From Diplosphaera chodatii (Eukaryota; Chlorophyta; Trebouxiophyceae; Prasiolales; Stichococcaceae), in contig JAALGY010000014.1 of assembly GCA_032358165.1 (NCBI GenBank), forward strand, positions 992,001 through 1,056,000: a stretch of 64,000 nt of DNA. Reading direction: 5' to 3'. Position 1 is the first letter of the stretch; every line of letters begins with the position of its first letter. Positions 47,223 through 59,800 of this stretch are shown here, piece after piece. The position numbers and the translations under genes were made by a program. The notes beneath the pieces are model-generated. The model saw only the letters and a list, made by a program, of their open reading frames with translations. It was not told where the DNA came from and did not search any database.

Positions 47223-50200
47223 TCACCAAAGTGGTACACCGGCTGGCTGCGCCTCAAAAGCATCTCGGAGCTCGTCCGAGACGAGCAGCTCCATCCACCG
47301 CTTGTGCTGCGCGCGCACACCCCGCGGGCGGCGCGGCAGACGCGGCATGTGGATGCCGCGCTTCTCCATCAGTATGTGGTCCACCTCCGCAAGGACCTAC
47401 AGGTTAGAGGATGCACAGATAGTCCCGGATACAAGGCACCAGTATCATGGTGTCCTCCATCGTCAATGGTCCCTCCATGGCAGTGGCATACCTCCATATT
47501 GTGGACGGACATGCGGTGGGCCCAGAGCTCTGCGGCCCGCCTGACCGCTGCCTTGGGCACTGGTCCGCTCACAGGCGTGACGGCATCCAGCATCCGCTTT
47601 GCCAGCCGCCGCGAGGCGAGCACGTTGTCCGGACGCCACTTCCACTCGTCATCCGGGATGGCTTCGCCGTTGTCCCAGGGGTGGGGGCCCTCCTGAGCTG
47701 TGGCTGGCCTGGCATTGCTGGCCTCGTCTGTGAATGCAGCTGCGTCGCATAGCGCCACTGGGTACCACGTGTCACCGTGCATGTCCCAGCAGCGAGCCCA
47801 AAACACTGTGGTGGTCGGCTGCACGCCTTTGCCTGGCTGGTCACGTGGGTCAAGCTTGCCGCAAGCCGTGATTGTGCTGAGCAGCTGCACAGACTTCCAA
47901 GAGTTGGCCTGCTTGCTGTTGGTGATCCACTGCCCATGAAACGCCGTCCATGCAGCAATGTCTCTGCTGACCCACTTATGGGTTCCGCCATCAACTGCGC
48001 CGATCAACAGCCACTGAAGTGCTTGCAGCTGTCCTGTGCGTGGCAGAATGTTCGGCTGATGCTGGCCCACTCTGCGTGCGACCAGGCAGAGGAGGAGAGC
48101 GTGAGCACGGGGCACGCTGGCGGCCTGCACTGAGCTGGCCCGAAAGGGCTGGGCCGTGGCTGGCAGCTGTTCTGGCCGAAACATCAATGTGCTGCTGACC
48201 TCCTCGATATCCTGCAGGCTGAGTGTGCGCCATCTGTCACGGTGGTCATACAGCACCGCCCAGGCAGAATTCGCCCAGGCATCCATCGCCCTCAGCCAGT
48301 GTTCATCTGCCGCCATAACGCCTGTGCATGAGAAGGGTCTGACTTCTCCATTTGACTGCAGACAACCGTACTGGGCTGCCAGCCACTAGAATGAACCTTT
48401 TACGCCTTATGCAGGCCATCCCCCTTGCTGGAATGCAGCCAGCAGGCTGCTCAACGCCTTACAGCATCACTTGTTCAGCGTTAAGTCATGCTACTGCATG
48501 ATGAGATCAAATCTGCGTGGTGGGCATGCCTCTTGTGCACCGTTACTGCGTGCAGCGCTGCCCTTTTTGCCTTGCCAGCAGTTGCGTGCCTCTGGTTCGT
48601 ACCACTCACGATCAATTTACAATCAGGAGACAACCGGGGTTGCAGGGTGGCATCAGCAAACCAGTAGCACAGGGCCTGTGCTGTCGACGACACCCCTTTG
48701 CACATGATGAGGGGCTTACCTTGTGCAGGTGCAGCAAAAGTGCAGACCAGCAGCTGCTGGATGGGCTGCGGGCGCTACGAGCGAGGCTCAACATGTAATA
48801 GATGTCAACGATGTTGAAGGTGTAGTCTGTCAGCTCGAGCTGCTTGGGTGCAATCTGCCAAAAACACAGTGTCCAGCCTGGTAGTGTACAAAGGTCCTTA
48901 CGTTCTACCGCCAATTAATTGGCCCTAATTGTACGCAACCACTCCAGATGGCGCAATGCACAGTCCATTCTGTCCGAAGGCATGCGAGCCATCAGGGGTA
49001 ATGACGTATAAGGAATCAGGGCTGGATATGCTGCGGGGTCGATGCTGAACGACGATGCAGCAGGTTGCTGGGGTCTACAAGGAGGGAAGCTGCTTCGCAG
49101 CCCTGTACAAATCACTATACCATTACATATCTGGTTTCGCAAGTCGATGCCACATGGCAGCGTGCAAAATCTAGGAGCTGCGTGCTGGAGCTCGTACGTA
49201 CATGGGGCTGAGCAGCGGGGAACCCCGCTGTTTTGCTGCTGCACTCATGGTCATGGCATTCCTGCTGACTTGCAGAAACCTGACATGGACCAGCGCAGAA
49301 TCCACACAGGACACACGGTTCGAAACCAGCAAGACCCAAACACGTAAACTGGCAGCCTGAGACTGGTAAGAATGCAGTCGGCAAACTGCTCTGCGTTGGC
49401 ATGCGTAGCCCTCTGATGCTGCTGAAAGCTGGTGGCCCTGATTGCTGACATGTATCACCCGCCCGTCCCGCCTGCCCCTCCGTCCCGCGCAGCACCGAAC
49501 AGCCTCAGAGCAGGTGGCCTGCCCACTCCCACAGCGTGTCGACCGCCCAGTCGTCGAATGTGGGCGTCTCCTCTGGCGGCAGGCGCGGTCGCGGCGGCAC
49601 CGCCTGGCCCAGGTACTCCTCCACCAGATAGAGCTCTTCGTATTTCCTGTGGAGGATCGCCGCCAGCCGCCACACGTGCTGGCGTGTGTAGCACCCCTGA
49701 AGACAGCACCTTGCCATATCACGTGTCCTTCAGAGCGCAAGGGTTTGGACTGATACTCTGCCTCACATCGGGTACGTGCACCATGTGGCGCACAGAGCAA
49801 ACAGGTTAACTGCACTGGATGGGTACCTCAATCCCATAGCCATTTGCGGCATGACTGTCGAGCACTGTGCCACACCACCGACTCGACCAGCGCCTCCCGA
49901 CTGGGTACGCCTCCGCAAACTGCCAGTTGCATGAAGACACAGCTTCAAGCCCCACTGCTGCAAATGAGTGCAGGTACGCACAAGCACCGGTCAGTTTGCA
50001 GCCGACATTGGTTGTCCTCCCTAGAGCAACACCCTATCCACTGCAGGTGAGAACATCGCCCATTGCCTGTGCAAATGCCTACACAGCCAAGCTGCAGGTA
50101 CATGGTCAGCACTGCTGGCACACCTTCTTTGGGCATTTTGGACCCCTGTACTTCTTGAAGTGCTTGCAGGCTTCAGCCAGTTCATCATGAGAGAGCTGCA

Positions 50201-53200
50201 TAGCCGCACTGGTGGCACGTTCCTTTGCCTGAGCGCACACGGGCAATGGCTCACATCTTGGCAGCTTGAACCTGCTGCTGACGGGCCCCGGTATCACATG
50301 TAGGACAATGTGGTTTGGGAAAGGCATGGCGACATGGGGCAGACTATTCACTAGTTATCGATCACAGCAATGCCACCGTGCAGCATTAGCCTTGCACCTT
50401 GGGTTCCGAGACGTAAATGAAGCCTGTCAGGCCCTCCAGCATCGGATCAGTCACCCAGTCCTGCACAGCATGCAGCACGAGGCACTGACATGCAGATCGC
50501 TCTGCATGCTGCTGCGTCCCATGGCATAGTCAAGCCATCCAGCAGGACAAATGTGCTATTACGGCACCTACCGTCTCGGGATCATCGAGATTCACCCCAT
50601 CACCCTGGTATTCCTCACCAGCATCTTGCGCAGCCTTCATGGCTGCAAGCGTCTATGGTGCAAAGACCAAGTGTTGTTTGCCTCGTTGTGATGTATAGTT
50701 ATGTCAGCCAGCAGGCATAAGGTGTACAGTCTTCCAGCACAGGCTGCCTGCCCAGATTGCATGTTGCCCAGCTGTGACAGGTTGCACATGTGTGGTCCAT
50801 ATATTGGGAGCTGGCTCGTGGGTGTATGTCCGTAGTTCTTGCGTTGATCTCTTGCTCGACAATGCGGGCAAGAAGGTGGTTTCCGACAATGTAGCGCACC
50901 CGTTGGACGTTGCGTTCGCGCTCTCGCAGGCGCTCTGGCGTCCACTCATAGTTGATGCGGGACGCCATCTTGGATATGACAGCTTTTGTGTACACCTGCT
51001 GCTGCTCCTTTGTCATGTGCTGCGACACAATCTGCACAGCATGAACAGGTGCATGAGAGCTGCCAGGCGCACTCGAAGATCAGACCTTCATGCTGCTGCT
51101 AGTCGCCAAAGTGTCAAATTTGCAGACACTGCACAAATGTGCGATACGAGTGCGACCCACCTGCCATGCCTTCTTCTCGTCAAACTTGAGTGGCGCTGGA
51201 GCTGGCAATGGCGGCTGCGGCTTGTTGTTATTCTCGAGATCCGAGGGGAACCCAATGGCCGCAATCACCATCAGGAAGGTGGAGCCATACCCGACAGCAG
51301 GCAGCTTGCCGGCCAGCACATCCTCCTGCACAAGGTAGCGCAATGTTTCAGCATCAGCAGCTGCAGTGCTGCTGATCGGCACTTGTTGCAGCAAATGCGC
51401 CCATACATGCGCCGGCTGCCAGTAGGTAAAGCTGCTCAGAGGGTGTAGAGGTTCGACATGCACATGACGCACCCGGGTGATCTGGCGCTTTGGCTCCCCA
51501 GTGCCCATCTGCTGGTCGGATGCCAACTGCATGGTAGCAGAACAGGAAGTCTCGGGCAGAACGTGACCATAGGATAGGACACATAGTAGTGACTTCTGCA
51601 GCCTGATCGCTGGCAAACAAGCCCCTGAAGCTGCAGTGCAGCGTACCAGGGAGGTCCGTGGTAGCGATGTTGCCCTGGCATCTGCTTGGACGTTGGACTG
51701 GACTTCTGGCGAGGGCGGTGATGTGTCTTCTGTTGGTGGCTGTGTCCTGCCTTCTGGTGGTGGCAGGGACGTGTCTTCTGGTGGCGAAGAAGCAGGGCAC
51801 ATGGCTTGCAGCCGACTGACATTAAGACCACGGCGCATCTGCAGCAAATGCCACGGCAGCAGCGGTATTTGCACAACCATTTGCCCATCGTCTGCACAGG
51901 AAGTGACAGCAGCGCAGCCCACGCGGAAGAGTACATCGCTGTGAACATTTCACATCGCGTGTTCACCTTGGGCGCCGGCACAAACAGGTGAGTACCCGCC
52001 ATCCCCAGAGCAGGCTGGGGCGGTGGAGCCTGAGGGCCATGTCTCTTCTCCCATGCTGGTGAAGGCTGCAGCCACAGGCGGCGCTGTAAAGGAGTTGTCC
52101 ACGTGTGCATACGATAAACATCATTGCTCAAGGTGCATCACATTCGAGACGAAGCATGCCTGCAGGCGGGCTGGCTGCTGGGGTTGCTGTGATGGTCGCT
52201 GTGGTGTGCCCACGCCAATGGCGAGAGCAGCAGCCGCCGCTGGAACAGCTGAGGTCATGGCAGCTGGGCTGACTGCTGTTGCTCCTGCTTGATGTGTCTC
52301 TTGCATGTTCTGCACAACCACGCGGACGCCTAGCGCCTGCACTCATGCAGCAGTATGAGGCTTGTAACGATGCTCTTGTAAATGCACATCAGCACTGACT
52401 TCAGGGTGCAGCTGATACAGTTGACACCGCGCTCACACCTGAAGACAGTGCATGATGCATGGCGTGCCTTGGCTGAGGCTTGACCAGCACTGCCTACATG
52501 TCTGCAAGGCAGAGGGAGGTCGTGCGCGTGCACTCTGGACAGGCGGTCGCAAGTCTACAGCGCACCACTGCCCATAAGTAATTTCTGAGCTGTTCAGCGG
52601 GCGAGGGCCGCCATACACCCTGTGTGCAGCGGTCAGCAGCTGCATGCTCCGCCCCACTGTTCACCCAACGCCCCGCCATTGCCTGCTTTGGCACAGCAAC
52701 AACGCAGATGTCAGAATGTTCGTTGACACATCCAGCAGAGGACCTGTATTCGCTTTTGCGAGCATCCTGCGAGTGTAGGCATGGATGCTACAGCGGGGCA
52801 TTTGACACATCACCAAAGGCAGCACATTGTGCAGCGAGCACAAATGCTATAGCATGTAGCAGGTGCTCAACACTGGCCACTGCAGACTGTTTTGCTGCAT
52901 CAAAGTTTCCACATGCATCTGTCAGGTGACATATCGGATTGCTGGTGCTGCAACAATTGCTAGGCTTTAGATGACTAACCATGCACACCGACCTGATGCT
53001 TCTCTGGCAACTCCTCTGATGGGAACTCCTTGACGGCCTGCACAACACAGCAGCTGGATGGGTTGCCAGAAATCAACTTCATAGGCTGGGCGACAGCAGC
53101 ATGATGTTCCCAGCTTGCGGCACCCTCCAAAGACAACTTCATGCTGCACTATCAAATGTGCATGGATTCATCCATCTGGCGATGAAGAACATCAATGTAA

Positions 53201-54900
53201 TGCTGCTCATAGCAGCCAGATCGACACACCGGTAGTCTGAAATGACGCTCTTCATCTCGGAACCCTGGCAGACCAGTTGCACTCTGGAAAGGAGCTACGC
53301 CAAACACATCAGGCCCCAGGTTCACAGTCTCCGAGTCAGCTTCCTGCTGGGGGACAATCAATAGGCTGTACACAGCAGAATATACAACGATTTATACTGC
53401 ATGATCACCTGCCAACTACTGCAGCTGCTGCATGTGCCGCTGCACTGGCGGCTCACCTCAAGAGCTTGTGCTGGTGCAGGAAAGCGAAACCTGGGCGCTA
53501 CGGTTCCTGTCTTGCCACCACGAGCCACTGATGACGGCACAGGTCCTGCGTCTGCGTCTGCTCTTGCTGTTTGGTGCTGCTGCAACATCAGAAATATACT
53601 GGTGATCAGCGCTGTCCTGCTGTCTGCTCTGCACCACGTTGTCAAGCATGCCAGCCAGTGCAAGGCAGCGGGCTTGAGGACAGACGGCAACCAGCAGCAT
53701 ACAGTGCAACCAATGGCATCGTGAAATTAGCCTTTCCACACAGCAATGCCAGCAGGGCATGAGCACCCATGCGCCAAGAGCAACTTCTACTGCAGTGCTT
53801 CACACATCGGCCTCGTTGCACACCTGATGCCTCTCTGGTGACTCGTTGGCCGAGTCATCAATGGCCTGCACAGCACAGCAGCTCATACTGTCGTGTCTGG
53901 AAGTGTATGAACGCCGTGGCTGCATGGCATACAGCATGCTAGTCACAGCTTCAGGCACCCTGTGACAGCAGCCCAGCATGCGAATATGTCAGTAGTGGGT
54001 GTACACATGGGTGTACAATAGATAGAGTGAGGGAGCTGGATCAGAGCCAGCAGGGCATACCGTGCGCTTGGAACGCCCCCCTTCAGAAGAGCTAGGCGAA
54101 GAGACTGCACTGCCCCTGACAGCCAGCTGCAGAAACAGTTGAAACCAACACGTAGTGTAATGACATATATCACTCGTGGCACTGCGAGGAAGGCGTGCAC
54201 AGGAGCAAACCACTTGAGTGTGGGCCTGTTGCTGCGGCACCACTGAAGTGCAGCTTGGGTGGCACCGTCACACCTTCTCCGTCTCAGATGACTCCTCTGA
54301 TGGAGGCTCTCCATCGTCCTGCAACTTGCAAAAGCCCATGCTGTAGATGCGAACAGTGGGCGCATGCCATTGATGTGTAGCATCCAGCAAAGTACTGCAC
54401 GCATTTGATGCACTGTGACCACCTGTCTGTGCAGATGTCACTGAAGTCGTGATGAGCTCGTGATGAGATGTATTCCAGAGGAACGCACGCACATGCCAAA
54501 GTTTACAAAACCCGAAGGGGCGCACCAACTGCTCAGGGTGCTGCTCTCCCTTGGCGCCAGGGGATGCAGCTGGGCCGCTCGAGGCAGCTTGTCCACCTTC
54601 CTCAGCTTTTGCACCCAACCTGTCAGTGCCGTCTGCCTGCAAGGGCGCAGGTAAGCAGCGGCTGTGGGCAGTGCACCATACGATGATGTGGTACACTGCA
54701 TGGTCAAGTGCCTGAGCCCCGCTGCTGCTGCTGCTATGCATGATGACGATGATTATCATGATGATGTAAACTTGCACTCATTGATTTGCTACCTGTTCTG
54801 CATGGGAGGTCGACCCGCTGGGGAGCGGGTCGACAGGGGATGGTGCATGTCGTTTGTCTAATTCTTCTGCTTGGATCCTGCCCTGCTGCAACAGCAACAA
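47223..54900 (-). CDS. Large multi-exon gene of unknown function
   Basis: Well-formed exons can be chained on the minus strand, ending with TGA at 47223. Examples from 5' to 3': IQAEELDKRHAPSPVDPLPS (54870), DDGEPPSEESSETEK (54330), AIDDSANESPERHQ (53865), VFGVAPFQSATGLPGFRDEE (53310), AVKEFPSEELPEKHQ (53034), GRWVNSGAEHAAADRCTQGV (52675), MASRINYEWTPERLRERERN (50970), VQDWVTDPMLEGLTGFIYVS (50460), ACKHFKKYRGPKCPKK (50170), HVWRLAAILHRKYEELYLVE (49680), QLELTDYTFNIVDIYYMLSL (48840) and MPRLPRRPRGVRAQHKRWME (47345). One exon-sized frame (47500-48316) exceeds 250 codons. The N-terminal third is acidic and low-complexity; the remainder looks folded and helical. I recognise no family. The 5' end is not defined, and two genes rather than one are possible. 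Confidence 0.45.
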
Positions 54901-56846
54901 CATCCTGGTAATGATCTCCAGACAGTGGATGCTGCATTCCATGGTGCCCTTCACACCAACAGATCTTGTTGAGTCTGCCACGCTGTGTATAAAGGTAATT
55001 CTATTGATCGTCGAACGGCCCTGGACCCATCCAATGACACAACGAACACCTCACCAGCAGGCTCATGACACAATGTGCACCTCATCAGCAGGCTCATGCA
55101 CACCGCCAGCTGCCTGCTGAGATGCAGCTGTGGATGTGTATGTGTGGCAGTCGTCGGGGTCCCCTTGGTTGGGTACCTGATCCTGCGCATATTCAACGTG
55201 CAACTGCTACAACATCACAGTTTGCTTGCCTATAAGCAAAGCGTCTGCGCAGCTGGATGCACGCGCAGCAATGCGGTGACTTACATGCGAACGCGTGCCT
55301 GGTCGCACGTACTCATAAGCCGCATCTGCGCCGACCAGCAACGCTAGCGTTCCATTGACGCCAGCAGCCTATATGTGTCGACTGCTTGTAGTAAGACTTA
55401 ACTTGCAGAGTGTCAGCACGCCGCAGTAGCCTGCTGCATCGCATTGTGCTTCGGGCCTCGCTGGGCGAACTCGAGCAACCATGTATACGGCAACCTGACA
55501 ACCAAGCTCACCATAGTGATGACTGCTGCCCATTTCGCCCCTTGTCGCATGAGCATCATTCTGGGCGATGTGTGGGCTGCTGGCTGCCGACGTGCTCGCT
55601 GTGTCAACAGGCCACACTGCTTGGCTATGTGCTGTTTGCAAGCGAACTTTCAGCATATGTGGCATCGACATGCCGCTGTAGATGTTCAACGATCATTTCT
55701 GCCGTCCAGCCTGCCTCGACAGCGTTGACGCACCAGAGATAACACCTGCGCTGCTTGGCGGTGCGAGGGTGTGCCTAAATCAGCGTTTAGCAGATTTGGT
55801 TCAATGTCGGGGCGCAGGAAAGCAAGGGCTGGCGGACAGGTTGCCGTGACCTTGTACCAGACTGGCTGTCATGCTGCAGGGCGGCCAACCGGTAAAGACC
55901 AACAAGGGGTATAATTATAACCTTTGAAGACCAATGTTGTGACAGCCTGTCACTGACAGGTGCTGGCCGCATCTCCTCCCTTTGCACACACACCCAAGGT
56001 GGGAGCGGTCCTGCAAATCCAGCGGTTTTGCTAATCAGATACCACTGAGAGTTTATTAGCTGTTCCATTAGCTGTTCCAGAAGGGCAATGTTAACCCGGT
56101 GGACATGGCAGCAGAAAACACCGCCATGCACGCACCACAGCATTGCAGCCCGAGGGCCTCTTGCTTGATCATGGCCTCTGTTCACAATCTTCGTGTGTTA
56201 TGGTGTATGCGTGTCCAATGCAATGGATCATTATCAGCATCTGCAGGCAAATGGAAACGGCAGCCTTCAGGCCCATTACGTGATGACAATGGCATCTACC
56301 GGTATTTTGCAGGACCGGTCCTGGTACCATGCCGCTGCCGCAGGTCGGCATACGGTAAGCGGAATGAGGCCGAGGCGGGCCAAGATGTCCCAACCCGTAT
56401 CACGGGAGGACGGGACCCATATCCCCGCCGAGAGTCCGCTTTACGCGAAGTCACATAAATGGCCTTTCCGAAGAACAAACAGAAACAAAGGGACGGGGAG
56501 TAGCCCATTCTAGACTCGCCGGCTAACTGGGGCACACTGCACTCCCAGTTAGCGGGGTAATCTATATATCCACCCAACGAAGGTAGAGCAGTGAGACACT
56601 GGCACAGTGGCATGCCTAGCAAGCAACGGCCAGCAACGGAGTAGCCCGTTCTCTTTCGTATGAGACTGTCTTCGTTTCAAGCAACGGCCACGCTCTTGTG
56701 CCTGTTCACTGCACCACTACCCACAAATGTACCAATATGTAGCTCTGCCAGTTCAAAGCGCTGCTGTGTTCAATGTCTGTTGATCTCCGATGTACAGTGG
56801 CCGTCAGCGCGCTAGATGGAAAGCCACCCCAGGGGTTGCAGCCGCT
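54901..56846. other. Gap with unresolved content
   Basis: Between the likely 5' part of the unknown gene and the AKR 3' end. A minus-strand block at about 55415-55600 (AKWAAVITMVSLVVRLPYTW, then LLEFAQRGPKHNAMQQATA) is hydrophobic and could be an exon. A hairpin-forming inverted repeat lies at 56522-56553. The phrase 'ggagtagccc(a/g)ttct' occurs twice (about 56497 and 56639). No complete gene was established. Confidence 0.3.
56522..56553. repeat. 10-bp perfect inverted repeat (hairpin)
   Basis: gctaactggg at 56522-56531 is complementary to cccagttagc at 56544-56553, with a 12-base loop. It could be a 3' UTR hairpin or the end of a small mobile element. No target-site duplication was identified. 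Confidence 0.6.
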
Positions 56847-59800
56847 TCACCACTTCTCAAAGGGCGCCCCTGTCGTCTCCGGCACCTTCGAGCTCGCCGC
56901 ATCCAGGGCTGCCACCTCATCATCACTCATGCGCCAGCCAAAGCCACCTGGACGCATGCACCCATCAGTTGACTTGGTGTAAGGTCGGCGGGCCGAGGTG
57001 CAGATAACGCACCGCCAGCAACACAGCAGGACAGACCGCAGCTGCAGTCTGCACATCACGGACCTGCTGCCTCCTTGGCCTGGCGCGCATTCTTGGGTTT
57101 AGGGTTTAGGGTTTGCTCATATCGGACCTGCTGCCTCCTTGGCCTGGCGCGCGTTCTTGGCGCCCGGGATCGGCAGCGCGCCCTTGCAGATGGTCCAGTT
57201 GATGGCCACCTGTTTGACAACACAGGCGGCGATGTAGCTGTTTGTGGTTATGCTCCGATCCAGGTTCTGCCGATCGTTGTCACATTGTAATCTGCCGCTG
57301 CAGTTTTGTCTACAGCTTGCTGACGCATCAACACTCTAAAAGTACTGTAAAGATTCTTGAATGTTTGCAGTACAGGTCATCTGAACACTTTCATGATTTT
57401 TACAAAGAGTTCTCCATGTGTTTCAGCACAGGGCACCTGGCCGGGCGTCTTGCCGCCGTGCGCGCTGCCGATGTCGCGCATGAGGCCCAGCAGCGGCTGC
57501 ACCGCGTTGACGCGCTCCTCGTTGATGACCAGGGCGCGCGCGCCGCCCGGCAGGTTGTCCCTCGTGTACTTGCCTGCGCATGCACCGGATCTCGCCTCGG
57601 TCTCAAGGGTCCTGCAGCACTGCGCACTTGGATGGGGTGGAAGGCGCATGGCATTTATTACCTAAAATAATAGATTCTTTCTGTTTTCATGTCAGCAGAA
57701 AGACCCGGCTGTACATCATTTTATCGGAGACCAGCTGGCCTGCACCCCCAGCAGCCATCTGTGGCCGCGCTGTCAGGTGCACCGCAGCATATGATGGGGC
57801 AGAACGCGTCACTGCTGCCCATGTGCAGGGCACCAGCAGGCACAGCTGCCTATGAAGCTTGACCCGGGCCCGACCCAGGCCTCAAACATATGTGCACGCT
57901 GCGCGCTGGAGCCTCAGGCTGCGGTCCTTGGGCATGAGCTCCCACCTGTCAGCAGGCCCTGGCACAGCGGGCTGTAGGCGATGAGCGTGGCGCCGGCGTC
58001 CTTGACCGCCGCCGCGACGCCGTTGCGCTCCGGCACGCGGTACAGCAGGCTGTACTGCACCTGGTTGCTGGCCAGCGGCACGCCGTTGTCCTGCCGCGCA
58101 GACCACAACTAGGGTTCAGTTCCGTCCCTTGAATATGTGGCGCCATCTATGGTGACAGACCACAGTGGAATGGTATAACACCAGGCAGCAGCTGGCCAGG
58201 TTTTGGGCTCGGCACGGACCGCCTATTCGCAGCCATATGCCCGACAGGCGCCATCTGATCGAGGCCTGGCTTGTCGTGAGGAGCAAGAGCATGGTCGACA
58301 CAGCGGCTGCACCTGCAGGATGCGGGAAGCGGTTCGCACACGGTCCTCCGAGAAGTTGGACACGCCCACCGCCTTCGTCAGCCCCTGGTTTTGACAGTCT
58401 GCCAGACCCTGCGCAGCGTCACACGCTGGTGTGATCGAACGTCTGCTTGGAAGCTCAGGCAACAGTCCTGTTGTGATTGAGCAGGTGCTTGATTGCAGTC
58501 CTCTCGTCCAGTCCAGGTAGATGCAGTCTCCTTCCGTTGCAGCACTGGGCTGCTGCATGAAACAGTGATGACTCGCATGGCATGGCTCCGATGGAGCTCC
58601 TGCAGCAAGAGCTGTCCCCACCCTAAACCCTAAACCCCACCTTGACAAAGGCGTCGTTGCGGAACCAGTTGGTGCCAAACGCCGGCCAGTGGATCTGGTA
58701 CAGCCCCAGCTGGTCGACGCCCAGGCGCCCCAGACTGGCCCTGTAAGGAAACACACACGCATCGCAGGCTGCACACACAACTCCTCGTGATGAGACCCTG
58801 GCCAGCATGGCCTGCCGACAATCCCACCGACATGTTTCCGCCAGTTTTTCAGGCCACATTTGTGTGGCATCAGTGTATAGCAGCATAAGCGCAGCACCGT
58901 GAGCCATTCGTGCCGCTACACTGCCAACTGCCGGCAGCAACTCACTTGCAGGCGTCGACCACAGAGTTTGAGCTGAAGCGCCAGGGCAGGGGCGCGAACT
59001 TCGTGGCGATTGCCGGCGAGGTGCCTGTCTGCCGCATGAAGCCGCCGATGAACTCCTCCGAAAACCCAAACCCGTACACCTGCCGGTTGATTGCAAAGCT
59101 GCTCTATTTGGGCATTGAGGACAGCCTTCCGTGACCTGCTGGCGCTGTGGACATACGCAAATGTTCACACAACATGCGTATGATGCCTATTTGTTAACAT
59201 GTAGGTATGTAATAGGTATGTAATAGGTATGTAATATGTTAACATTACAAACCTCACCTCTGCGGTGTCGATCAGGCTGACGCCGTTGTCCACCAGCGCC
59301 TTGTAGGCCTCGAGGTTCTCTGCGCGCTTCGCATCCGACGACAGGTCGTTGCCCCAGTACCCTGCACGGCGTGCGCTGCATGTGATGCGGGTGCCGGGAT
59401 GCGGCTCGTTCAGGAGGTGGCGGCGCAAGTCCGAGCCCAGAAGGGGAGTGGTGAACCCGATGGTGGGATGCGACGCAGCCTGGTCAGGAAGCGCAGCTCA
59501 CCTGAGCGGTCTCCCCACGACCAGGCGCCGACGCCGATGGGCGACACCTCCAGGCCTGCGGCGCGCAGCTCAGGCAGTTGACAGCTGGGCAGACTGCATG
59601 ATGCCAGACACCCACGCCGGGAAACGGGTACGCCCAGCTTCACCGAGGCCTAGGGTGGCCGGCCTGTCGCCGTCACCAGAGTGCCTCGCAATGGCACGAC
59701 CAGCACATCACTGTGCAGAATGTATGTTTCCAGTCTTGTGTGCTCACAGCGGACGCATGGCCGTGTTTTGCCTGCTGCCCACGTCACATGCATGACTGTT

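Noticed and set aside
52433..52694. Possible transposase (KDZ-like) identity for the Cys-containing exon ACPECTRTTSLCLADM
   Set aside because: A single CPEC motif with no recognisable catalytic core, terminal repeats or target-site duplication; insufficient support.
57095..57114. Possibility that the TTTAGGG repeats mark a true chromosome end
   Set aside because: Only two to three units, embedded inside a gene with coding exons on both sides; it is an interstitial motif.
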